From Nonomuraea soli (GTDB lineage: Bacteria > Actinomycetota > Actinomycetes > Streptosporangiales > Streptosporangiaceae), in contig NZ_JACDUR010000007.1 in assembly GCF_013761175.1 (NCBI RefSeq), positions 1 through 64,000 of the forward strand: a DNA stretch of 64,000 bases, in the 5' to 3' direction. Every line of letters starts with the position of its first letter. Position 1 is the stretch's first letter. Both the position numbers and the translations under genes were made by a program. The notes under the pieces were generated by a model. The model was not told the origin of the DNA. It was given only the letters and a program-made list of their open reading frames with translations, and ran no database searches. Below are positions 27,828 through 35,160 of this stretch, one piece after another.

Positions 27828-28382
27828 ATGGCGCTTGATGAGCTAACCGAGGAACTTGCACGCTCCGCCGCGGCCGGTGACCACCGCGCGCTCGGCGAGC
27901 TCCTGAAGCGCATCGAGCCCGATGTGCTGCGCCACTGCGCCCGGATACTGCCCTACCACCAGGACGCCGAAGAGGCCTGCCAGGACACCCTGCTGGCCGT
28001 CGCGCGCAACATCGGGCGCTTCGAGGGGCGGGCCAGGTTCTCGACCTGGCTGCACATCGTGACGGCCAACTGCGCGCGCACCACCTACCGCTCGCTGAAG
28101 CGGCGGGCGGCCGAGCAGACCTCCGACGAACTGCCGATGCAGAAGCCCGACGTGCGCCGGGTGAGCGTGATCGCCGGGTCGCGCCTCGACCTGCTCGACG
28201 CGATGGAGGCGCTGGAGGCCGACAAGCCCGACCTGGCCCAGGCTCTGGTGCTCAGAGACATCGTGCAGCTCGACTACAACGAGGTCGCCGAGCAGCTTGG
28301 CATCCCTTTGGGCACTGCCAAATCCCGGATTCACCAGGCCCGCAAATATGTGCAGGGCCAGCTCGGGGAGGACTATCGCTGA
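27828..28382 (+). CDS. ECF-type RNA polymerase sigma factor
   Basis: 184 residues. Sigma region 2 (about 40-85: YHQDAEEACQDTLLAVARNIG, FSTWLHIVTANCAR) and region 4 (about 120-178: LVLRDIVQLDYNEVAEQLG, LGTAKSRIHQARK) with a short linker. No anti-sigma gene adjoins. Divergent from otsA with a 17-base gap, so the promoters must overlap, which may tie trehalose synthesis to this sigma factor. Target genes unknown. Confidence 0.9.
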   Translation: MALDELTEELARSAAAGDHRALGELLKRIEPDVLRHCARILPYHQDAEEACQDTLLAVARNIGRFEGRARFSTWLHIVTANCARTTYRSLKRRAAEQTSDELPMQKPDVRRVSVIAGSRLDLLDAMEALEADKPDLAQALVLRDIVQLDYNEVAEQLGIPLGTAKSRIHQARKYVQGQLGEDYR

Positions 28383-28468
28383 GACGGATCATCTCGACTG
28401 CTGAGACGACGAGTTGCTTGACGCTGGGCTCCAGGTAGAGTGCAGGTCAGCAACACAACTTCATATTG

Positions 28469-28606
28469 CTCATCCAGAGGGGTGGAGGGACCGGCCCTGC
28501 GAAGCCCCGGCAACCCTCCCGGAGACGCGCTCGTGACGTGACGAGGCCGGCCGGGACAAGGTGCCAAATCCGGTCTGCGGTCAAGGCGGCCGCAGGCGAA
28601 GATGAG
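28469..28606 (+). ncRNA. SAM-I (S-box) riboswitch
   Basis: All conserved S-box blocks appear in order: P1 5' strand CTCATC (28469-28474), AGAGGGGTGGAGGGA, CTGCGAAGCCCCGGCAACC, GGTGCCAAATCC near 28561, and P1 3' strand GATGAG (28601-28606). The P1 3' strand runs into the purine-rich ribosome binding site (GAGGGAAGG, 28604-28612) of the next gene, so SAM binding, which stabilises P1, could hide it and shut off translation. Confidence 0.93.
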
Positions 28607-28621
28607 GGAAGGCCTCGCTTC

Positions 28622-29854
28622 ATGTCGCTTGATTTCGGCCCCGCTGTCGCCCTGTCCTGTCGCGAGTGCGGTGCGCGCTACGACCTCGGCCCCAGCTTCG
28701 CGTGCCTGGAGTGTTTCGGGCCGCTCGAGGCGGCCTACGAATTCGGCACGGTCACCCGCGAGGAGATCGCGGCCGGCCCCGCCAACATCTGGCGCTACAA
28801 GAAGCTGCTCCCGGTCCCCGGTGACGTCGAGCAGAAGCGCAACATGAACCCCGGCTGGACCAAGCTGGTCAAGGCCGAGGGCCTGGGCAAGTCGCTGGGA
28901 CTGAAGTCCCTGTACGTCAAGGACGACTCGGGCAACCCCACCCACTCCTTCAAGGACCGGGTGGTCGCCATCGCCGTCGAGGCGGCGCGCAACTTCGGTT
29001 TCCACACCCTGTCGTGCTCGTCCACGGGCAACCTGGCCGGCGCCGTGACCGCCGCCGCGGCCCGCGCCGGACTCGAGGCCTGCGTCTTCATCCCCGCCGA
29101 CCTGGAGCAGGCCAAGATCGCCATGGCCCGGGTCTTCGGCGGCAAGCTGATCGGCATCGACGGCACCTACGACGAGGTCAACCGCTTCTGTTCCGAGCTG
29201 ATCGGCGACCCGATCGGCGAGAAGTGGGGCTTCGTCAACGTCAACCTCCGGCCCTACTACGCCGAGGGCTCCAAGACCCTGGCCTACGAGATCGCCGAGC
29301 AGCTCGGCTGGCGCCTGCCCGACCAGATCGTCATCCCGATCGCCTCGGGCTCGCAGCTCACCAAGATCGACAAGGGCTTCAAGGAGCTCATCGCGCTCGG
29401 CCTGGTCGACGACAAGCCCTACAAGGTGTACGGCGCGCAGGCCACCGGCTGTTCGCCCGTCTCCGTGGCCTACAAGGCCGGTCACGAGGTGGTCCAGCCG
29501 GTCAAGCCCGACACCATCGCCAAGTCGCTGGCGATCGGCAACCCCGCCGACGGACCGTACGTGCTCGACATCGCCCGCCGCACCGGCGGTGCGGTCGAGG
29601 ACGTCTCCGACCCCGAGATCGTCTCGGCCATCAGACTCCTCGCCGAGACGGAAGGCATCTTCGCCGAGACCGCGGGCGGGGTTACCGTGGGTGTGCTGCG
29701 CAAGCTCGTCGAGGCGGGCAAGCTCGACCCCGAGCTTGACACCGTGGTGCTCAACACCGGCGACGGCCTCAAGACGCTGGACGCCGTCTCGTCCGTGGCC
29801 GCGCCCAGCGCGGTGATCAAGCCGTCGCTCGACGCGTTTAGGAAGGTTATCTAA
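28622..29854 (+). CDS. metM: Threonine-synthase-like PLP enzyme, probable homocysteine synthase (MetM type)
   Basis: 410 residues. N-terminal zinc ribbon Cys13, Cys16, Cys28, Cys31, then a fold II PLP domain with Lys111 in THSFKDR and SCSSTGNLAG. It looks like threonine synthase, but two facts argue for methionine synthesis: a SAM-I riboswitch controls it, and a ThiS-type sulfur carrier is translationally coupled to it. A Streptomyces pair of this kind, MetM/MetO, is known to turn O-phosphohomoserine and a thiocarboxylated carrier into homocysteine. The neighbourhood (carrier, cold shock gene, groEL) also matches what I recall from Streptomyces. True threonine synthase cannot be excluded from sequence alone. 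Confidence 0.85.
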   Translation: MSLDFGPAVALSCRECGARYDLGPSFACLECFGPLEAAYEFGTVTREEIAAGPANIWRYKKLLPVPGDVEQKRNMNPGWTKLVKAEGLGKSLGLKSLYVKDDSGNPTHSFKDRVVAIAVEAARNFGFHTLSCSSTGNLAGAVTAAAARAGLEACVFIPADLEQAKIAMARVFGGKLIGIDGTYDEVNRFCSELIGDPIGEKWGFVNVNLRPYYAEGSKTLAYEIAEQLGWRLPDQIVIPIASGSQLTKIDKGFKELIALGLVDDKPYKVYGAQATGCSPVSVAYKAGHEVVQPVKPDTIAKSLAIGNPADGPYVLDIARRTGGAVEDVSDPEIVSAIRLLAETEGIFAETAGGVTVGVLRKLVEAGKLDPELDTVVLNTGDGLKTLDAVSSVAAPSAVIKPSLDAFRKVI

Positions 29855-30129
29855 TGAGTGTTTCGGTGCGGATTCCGACGATTCTGCGCACTTACACGGG
29901 CGGTAGCTCGGACGTAAGTGGCGAGGGCGCGACCCTTCGTGACGTCCTTCAGAAGCTGGACGCCGACTACCCGGGTATCGGCGCTCGAATTCTGGATGAA
30001 TCGGGCAAGATTCGGCGTTTTGTCAACGTTTATGTTGGCGAAGAGGACGTCCGATTTGCCGAAGGCCTCGACACCGCGACGCCTGAGGGTGTTCAGATCT
30101 CCATCATCCCCGCGGTCGCCGGCGGCTGA
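29854..30129 (+). CDS. metO: ThiS/MoaD-family sulfur carrier protein (MetO type)
   Basis: 91 residues with a ubiquitin-like fold pattern (VRIPTILRTYTGG, LRDVLQKLDADYPG, FVNVYVGEEDVRF) and the essential C-terminal Gly-Gly (AVAGG), the site that is adenylated and thiocarboxylated. Start ATG overlaps the metM stop (TAATG), implying coupled translation. Expected to donate sulfide sulfur for homocysteine formation. The activating E1-like enzyme (MoeB/ThiF type) is not in this window. Confidence 0.9.
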   Translation: MSVSVRIPTILRTYTGGSSDVSGEGATLRDVLQKLDADYPGIGARILDESGKIRRFVNVYVGEEDVRFAEGLDTATPEGVQISIIPAVAGG

Positions 30130-30143
30130 GCCGTACTCGCGTC

Positions 30144-30169
30144 CGACAGGCCCCCGAGGGGGCCTGTCG
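30144..30169 (+). terminator. metMO operon terminator
   Basis: Perfect 11-bp stem CGACAGGCCCC / GGGGCCTGTCG with a 4-base loop, 14 bases after the metO stop, followed by TCGTTCT. Confidence 0.9.
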
Positions 30170-30363
30170 TCGTTCTGGGGCAAAAATTTCAAACTTAAAG
30201 GAAATGTCGCGCTAAGTAGTTTTCCGCTTGACTCTGTTCTTCAAAGGCATGCCACAGGTATGGTCGATGCGGTCGTCTGGCTTGATTTCGTGTTAAGTCC
30301 GCATGACCCCGGATGTCGCGAGAGGAATGGGCGAGGTCCGGAGCCCAGTTAGAGGAGTCGGAA

Positions 30364-30564
30364 GTGGCGCAGGGCACCGTCAAGTGGTTCAACGCGGACA
30401 AGGGCTACGGCTTCATCGCGGTAGACGGTGGTAAGGATGTCTTCGTCCATTACTCAGCGATCATGATGGACGGCTATCGGTCTCTCGAGCAGGGCCAGCG
30501 GGTCGAGTTCGAGATCACGCAGGGACAGAAGGGCCCCCAGGCCGAGTCTGTCCGGGCAGTCTGA
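30364..30564 (+). CDS. Cold shock protein (CspA family)
   Basis: 66 residues, one cold-shock domain with RNP1 KGYGFIAV and RNP2 VFVHYSAI. It binds single-stranded RNA/DNA. GTG start at 30364, ribosome binding site AGAGGAG. About 190 bases separate it from the metMO terminator, AT-rich at first, which fits a promoter and a long 5' leader typical of cold-shock genes. Confidence 0.95.
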   Translation: MAQGTVKWFNADKGYGFIAVDGGKDVFVHYSAIMMDGYRSLEQGQRVEFEITQGQKGPQAESVRAV

Positions 30565-30579
30565 CACCAACAGTCGGCG

Positions 30580-30641
30580 GTTCGCGTGACGCGAACGCCC
30601 CTCCCGGGCTCAGGGGCCGGGCCACTTTCCATGACCCGGCC
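30580..30641 (+). terminator. Tandem hairpins after the cold shock gene
   Basis: First hairpin GTTCGCG-TGA-CGCGAAC (30580-30596), second GGCCGGG / CCCGGCC (30615-30641, 13-base loop) followed by TTTGGCCTT. Together they probably terminate the csp transcript. Confidence 0.65.
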
Positions 30642-30708
30642 TTTGGCCTTCACTCGTCTCCGTTTCCCGGTGGGCAAAACGTGACGGATTGGGCTAGCGT
30701 TCCACGCC

Positions 30709-31425
30709 GTGCCCAAGTGGATCCTGCCTGCTGTCGTAGCGGTCGCCGCCGTGTTCACAGTGCTGGCGTACCTGCTCGGTCCCAGCGCCCCGGTCAAGAA
30801 GAAGGCGACGCAGAAACCGGCCGAGCTCCAGGTGACGGTCAAGCGTGTGGGCGACGGTCCGCGCGTCGCCGGCTACTCGGCCGCGGGCGCGGAGTACCTG
30901 GCCGTGACCGGGCTGGCCGACCCCGTGCTCCAGCAGACGGTCAACCGCGCCCTGTACGCGCCGCTGGACCAGGCGCAGGCCCGCTACACGCGGCGCTCCA
31001 AGAAGCAGGACGTCGACGGCGTCGAGATGAACCAGGGGCTGACCGTCGAGATCGGGCTGAAGGGGCCGCGACTGCTGTCGGCCGCCATGGACGTCAGCGA
31101 CCCGCTCTTCCCTCATGGCGCGGCGTACAAGTTCCCCGTTGGGATCACCGTCGACCTCACCACCGGCCAGGTGTTCACGCCCAGGCAGTTGTTCAAGGTC
31201 GGCCTCGCCCGGCTGGGCGAGCTCGTCCGCAGGCCGACGCACCCCGTCGAGGGTGCCTGCCGTTTCGTCCCGACCTCGGCCCTGGCCTTCACCGCCGACA
31301 ACGTCCTGGTCGGCTGGCGCGGGCACACGCCGGAGTGCGCCGACATCCGCTGGGTCGCCGTGCCGTACGCCGAAGCGCAGGCGTTCGTACGCCCCGAGAT
31401 TCTCGAGCTGGTGAACACCCGCTGA
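30709..31425 (+). CDS. Membrane-anchored protein, DUF3298-like
   Basis: 238 residues: one N-terminal helix (ILPAVVAVAAVFTVLAYLLG) and an extracytoplasmic domain. The region PLFPHGAAYKFPVGITVDLTTGQVFTPRQLF resembles the DUF3298/RsiV pattern of a proline- and His-containing loop followed by D-L-x-T-G. GTG start at 30709. Function unknown; no sigma factor adjoins, so an anti-sigma role is not supported. Confidence 0.7.
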   Translation: MPKWILPAVVAVAAVFTVLAYLLGPSAPVKKKATQKPAELQVTVKRVGDGPRVAGYSAAGAEYLAVTGLADPVLQQTVNRALYAPLDQAQARYTRRSKKQDVDGVEMNQGLTVEIGLKGPRLLSAAMDVSDPLFPHGAAYKFPVGITVDLTTGQVFTPRQLFKVGLARLGELVRRPTHPVEGACRFVPTSALAFTADNVLVGWRGHTPECADIRWVAVPYAEAQAFVRPEILELVNTR

Positions 31426-31446
31426 ACTGCGCCGTTGGTTCGCTCG

Positions 31447-31508
31447 CTTGCACTCGACCGGGTAGAGTGCTAAACAGTTCGTTGGCACTCTAGCTACTAG
31501 AGTGCCAA
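31447..31508 (+). promoter_or_regulatory. groEL promoter with two CIRCE (HrcA) operators
   Basis: The downstream CIRCE is perfect: TTGGCACTC-N9-GAGTGCCAA (31482-31508). An upstream imperfect one (31447-31473) has CTTGCACTC-N9-GAGTGCTAA. A promoter fits between them: TTGCAC (31448-31453), 17-base spacer, TAAACA (31471-31476). HrcA bound at the two sites would cover both the core promoter and the start of transcription. Confidence 0.9.
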
Positions 31509-31620
31509 CAATCGGATCGGGACGATGGGGTCTGCCGCATGGAGTTGCAGACCTATATGCCGTCGCGGGCTTCGGCTCGGTCCCATTTGCAAGCCACCCT
31601 CATCTGGGAGGTCTAGCCTT

Positions 31621-33249
31621 ATGGCAGCCAAGATGATCGCGTTTGACGAGGACGCCCGGCGCGGTCTCGAGCGCGGCATGAACCAGCTCGCTGACGCCGT
31701 CAAGGTGACCCTTGGCCCGAAGGGCCGCAACGTCGTGCTGGAGAAGAAGTGGGGCGCCCCCACGATCACCAACGACGGTGTGTCCATCGCCAAGGAGATC
31801 GAGCTCGAGGACCCGTACGAGAAGATCGGGGCCGAGCTCGTCAAGGAAGTCGCCAAGAAGACCGACGACGTCGCTGGTGACGGCACCACCACCGCCACCG
31901 TGCTCGCTCAGGCTCTCGTACGCGAGGGTCTGCGCAACGTTGCCGCCGGCGCCAACCCGATGGGCCTGAAGAAGGGCATCGAGGCCGCCGTCGAGCGCGT
32001 CAGCGAGGAGCTCTCCAAGCTGGCCAAGGACGTGGAGACCAAGGAGCAGATCGCTTCGACCGCCTCCATCTCCGCCGCCGACGCCGAGATCGGCGCGCTC
32101 ATCGCCGAGGCGATGGACAAGGTCGGCAAGGAAGGCGTCATCACCGTCGAGGAGAGCAACACCTTCGGGCTCGAGCTCGAGCTCACCGAGGGCATGCGCT
32201 TCGACAAGGGTTACGTCTCGGGTTACTTCGTGACCGACCCCGACCGGATGGAGGCCGTCCTCGAGGACCCCTACATCCTGATCGTCAACAGCAAGGTCTC
32301 GGCCAACAAGGACCTGCTGCCCCTGCTCGACAAGGTCGTCCAGTCGGGCAAGCCGCTGCTGATCATCGCTGAGGACATCGAGGGCGAGGCTCTGGCCACC
32401 CTGGTCGTCAACAAGATCCGCGGCCTGTTCAAGTCGGTTGCCGTCAAGGCCCCCGGCTTCGGCGACCGCCGCAAGGCCATGCTCGGCGACATCGCCACCC
32501 TCACCGGTGGTCAGGTCATCGCCGAGGAGGTCGGTCTCAAGCTCGAGTCCGCCACGCTCGACCTGCTGGGCCGCGCCCGCAAGGTCGTCGTGACCAAGGA
32601 CGAGACCACCATCGTCGACGGCGCCGGTGACGCCGACCAGATCTCCGGCCGGGTCAACGAGATCCGCAACGAGATCGAGCGCACCGACTCCGACTACGAC
32701 CGCGAGAAGCTCCAGGAGCGCCTGGCCAAGCTCGCCGGTGGCGTCGCCGTCATCAAGGCGGGTGCCGCGACCGAGGTCGAGCTCAAGGAGCGCAAGCACC
32801 GCATCGAGGACGCCGTTCGCAACGCGAAGGCGGCCGTCGAGGAGGGCATCGTCCCCGGCGGTGGCGTGGCTCTGATCCAGGCCGGCGCCAAGGCGTTCGA
32901 CAAGCTCGAGCTCCAGGGCGACGAGGCCACCGGTGCCGCGATCGTGCGCAAGGCTCTCGAGGAGCCGCTGAAGCAGATCGCCGTCAACGCCGGCCTCGAG
33001 GGCGGCGTCGTGGTGGAGAAGGTCCGCAACCTGACCCCGGGTGAGGGCCTCAACGCCGCGACCGGCGAGTACGTCAACATGTTCGACTCGGGCATCATCG
33101 ACCCGGCGAAGGTGACGCGCTCCGCTCTGCAGAACGCCGCCTCCATCGCGGCGCTGTTCCTGACCACCGAGGCTGTCATCGCCGAGAAGCCGGAGAAGAC
33201 CCCGGCTGCTCCCGGCGGCATGCCCGGCGGCGGAGACATGGACTTCTAA
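31621..33249 (+). CDS. groEL: Chaperonin GroEL (Hsp60)
   Basis: 542 residues, complete GroEL. Contains KVTLGPKGRNVVLEKKWG, the ATP-site DGTTTATVLA, and the C-terminal GGMPGGGDMDF tail typical of housekeeping chaperonins. No groES adjoins, so this is a stand-alone actinobacterial groEL (groEL2 position). ATG at 31621 has GGGAGG; an upstream in-frame start at 31525 lies in the 5' leader and is rejected. Heat induction through HrcA is implied by the CIRCE sites. Confidence 0.97.
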   Translation: MAAKMIAFDEDARRGLERGMNQLADAVKVTLGPKGRNVVLEKKWGAPTITNDGVSIAKEIELEDPYEKIGAELVKEVAKKTDDVAGDGTTTATVLAQALVREGLRNVAAGANPMGLKKGIEAAVERVSEELSKLAKDVETKEQIASTASISAADAEIGALIAEAMDKVGKEGVITVEESNTFGLELELTEGMRFDKGYVSGYFVTDPDRMEAVLEDPYILIVNSKVSANKDLLPLLDKVVQSGKPLLIIAEDIEGEALATLVVNKIRGLFKSVAVKAPGFGDRRKAMLGDIATLTGGQVIAEEVGLKLESATLDLLGRARKVVVTKDETTIVDGAGDADQISGRVNEIRNEIERTDSDYDREKLQERLAKLAGGVAVIKAGAATEVELKERKHRIEDAVRNAKAAVEEGIVPGGGVALIQAGAKAFDKLELQGDEATGAAIVRKALEEPLKQIAVNAGLEGGVVVEKVRNLTPGEGLNAATGEYVNMFDSGIIDPAKVTRSALQNAASIAALFLTTEAVIAEKPEKTPAAPGGMPGGGDMDF

Positions 33250-33265
33250 GTCCAGCTGACACGTT

Positions 33266-33298
33266 GAAGGGCGGTTCCCCGGCGGGGAACCGCCCTTC
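33266..33298 (+). terminator. groEL terminator
   Basis: Perfect 15-bp stem (33266-33280 with 33284-33298) and a 3-base loop, 16 bases after the groEL stop. It sits between convergent genes and may act on both strands. Confidence 0.92.
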
Positions 33299-33305
33299 GG
33301 CGTTC

Positions 33306-33722
33306 TCAAGGGGTCAGCGGCTTGACCCAGCGGCCCCACTCCGGCTGGACGGCGTAGCCCGCGGCCTTCCACGCGTGGTGGGCGAGGTCGTTGTCGTGCA
33401 GCACCATGGCGTCCACGCGGAAGGCGCCGAACTGGGCGAAGCGCTCCTCGGCGGCCTTGATGAGCCGGGAGCCGACGCCCTTGCGACGGTGTCCGGGATG
33501 GACGGCCAGCCGGTAGAGGTGGGCGCGCCAGCCATCCCAGCCCGCGATGAGCGTGCCCACCGTCACGCCGTCGATCTCGGCGACCAGGAGGGCCTGCGGA
33601 TCCCGCTCCAGCAGGGCGGCGACCTTGTCGGGAGAGTCGCGCCGATCGGTGCCCTCGGCTGCCAGGACCCAGAAATCCAGGAGCGCGGGGATCTCTTCTG
33701 GCGTGCCGTACCGGATGTTCAT
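33306..33722 (-). CDS. GNAT family N-acetyltransferase
   Basis: 138 residues. Acetyl-CoA-binding motif A is HLYRLAVHPGHRRKGVGSRLI with the Q/R-x-x-G-x-G/A loop (RRKGVGS), and VLHDNDLAHHAWKAAGY is the C-terminal motif B. Substrate unknown. Convergent with groEL across the terminator. Confidence 0.9.
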   Translation of the reverse strand: MNIRYGTPEEIPALLDFWVLAAEGTDRRDSPDKVAALLERDPQALLVAEIDGVTVGTLIAGWDGWRAHLYRLAVHPGHRRKGVGSRLIKAAEERFAQFGAFRVDAMVLHDNDLAHHAWKAAGYAVQPEWGRWVKPLTP

Positions 33723-33752
33723 GGCCCGCCAACCTAGCAGCGTGACCTCAGG

Positions 33753-35075
33753 TCAGCCGAGCACGGGGTGGTTGGAGCGGAACAGGCCCTGCGGGTCGCG
33801 TGCCCGCTTGATCCGCCGCAGCCTGGCCAGCGTCGCCTCGGGGAAGGCCGCCGCGGCGCCCTCGCCCTCGTTGAGGAAGGTGTACGGCTTGCGCCCGCTG
33901 ACGTGGGGGGCCAGGGCCAGGGAGAGGCCGGCCTGCCGCGCTCCGGTCTCCTCGCCCGCCATGCCGAGCAGGTTGACCAGGTACGGCTCCGCCAGGTGGC
34001 CGCAGGCGCCCGCGTCGGCGTCCGGCCGGGCCAGCGCGCCGCCGAGGTGACGGATCTGGAGGACCACGTCCGGGGTGACCTGGCCCAGGGCGACAGCCTT
34101 GAGGAGGGTGGCGGTCGTGGCGTCGTCGAGGTCGGTGAGCAGCTCCGCGCGGTGCTGCGAGGGCATGGGCTCGACCGGCTCGGCGCAGATGAAGCCCAGC
34201 TCGCTCACCGGGAGCTCGTCGCGGGTGTCGAAGATGACGCCGGGGATGCGCTCCAGCGGGCGCAGCAGCTCGCGGCCCGTGGCGGCGTCGCCGAGGAAGG
34301 CGCAGTCGACCAGGACGACGTGCAGGCCACGCAGCGGCTCCGGCACGAAGTCCAGGGGCGGGAACTGCATCGTGGTGAACCAGAGGCTCAGCTCGTCGGG
34401 GGCGTCCGCGGTGATCTTGCGGAAGGCGGAGAGCACCTGCTCCAGGCGGTTCGCGGGCCAGAGCAGGCGCCCGCCGTACAGGACGGAAGCGGGGAAGAGG
34501 GCGATCTCCATCGCGGTCACCACGCCGAAGTCGCCGCCCGCGCCGCGCATCGCCCAGAACAGGTCGGGGTCGGAGTCGGCCGTCACGCGCACGTGCGCAC
34601 CCTCGGAGTCGACCACCTCCAGGGCCCGCACGGCATTGCCGGCCAGCCCGTGGGCGCGACCGAACCAGCTCAGGCCGCCGCCGAGGCTCATCCCCGCCAC
34701 GCTCACCACCGGCGAACTGCCCGCGAGCCCGGTCAGGCCGTGCTTGCCCGCCGCCGTGAGCACCTCGCCCCACGAGGCCCCCGCCTCCACCCGGGCGAGC
34801 CGCTCCTCCGGGCGCACCTCCACCGACCGCATCCGGCCGGTACGCACCAGGATCTCGCCGTCGAGGCCGGGCGTGGCGCCGTGGCCGCCGGGCTGGACGG
34901 TCACGGCGCGGCCGGTCAGGCGGGCATGGCGTACGGCCGCGGCCACGTCGGAGGCGTCCTCGGCCTCCACTACCGCGCTGACGTGCTGGATGATGGCGAG
35001 GTTCCAGGGTGTGGCCGCGGCCTCGAAGCCGTCGTCGCCCGGGCACAGCACGCGCCCTCGGACATCGTTGATCAT
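33753..35075 (-). CDS. FAD-binding oxidoreductase, BBE/PCMH type
   Basis: 440 residues. N-terminal PCMH FAD domain: AVTVQPGGHGATPG holds the His that often forms the covalent 8-alpha-histidyl FAD bond in the berberine-bridge family, followed by GASWGEVLTAAGKHGL and MSLGGGLSWFGRAHG. A substrate domain follows, ending in the BBE-type C-terminus RRIKRARDPQGLFRSNHPV. The residue matching the second flavin-linking Cys (in the MSLGGGLSW segment) is not Cys, so attachment is probably single. Substrate unknown. Confidence 0.88.
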   Translation of the reverse strand: MINDVRGRVLCPGDDGFEAAATPWNLAIIQHVSAVVEAEDASDVAAAVRHARLTGRAVTVQPGGHGATPGLDGEILVRTGRMRSVEVRPEERLARVEAGASWGEVLTAAGKHGLTGLAGSSPVVSVAGMSLGGGLSWFGRAHGLAGNAVRALEVVDSEGAHVRVTADSDPDLFWAMRGAGGDFGVVTAMEIALFPASVLYGGRLLWPANRLEQVLSAFRKITADAPDELSLWFTTMQFPPLDFVPEPLRGLHVVLVDCAFLGDAATGRELLRPLERIPGVIFDTRDELPVSELGFICAEPVEPMPSQHRAELLTDLDDATTATLLKAVALGQVTPDVVLQIRHLGGALARPDADAGACGHLAEPYLVNLLGMAGEETGARQAGLSLALAPHVSGRKPYTFLNEGEGAAAAFPEATLARLRRIKRARDPQGLFRSNHPVLG

Positions 35076-35160
35076 GTGATTCCCCCAGGGTGTTCGTTGT
35101 CGAGCACCAGGGTGGGCGACCGCGCTTGTGCGCCGGTTGTGGGCGGCCTGGACCGTTTCG

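Noticed and set aside
28622..29854. Plain threonine synthase
   Set aside because: SAM-I riboswitch control and the coupled sulfur carrier fit homocysteine synthesis better; kept only as the alternative.
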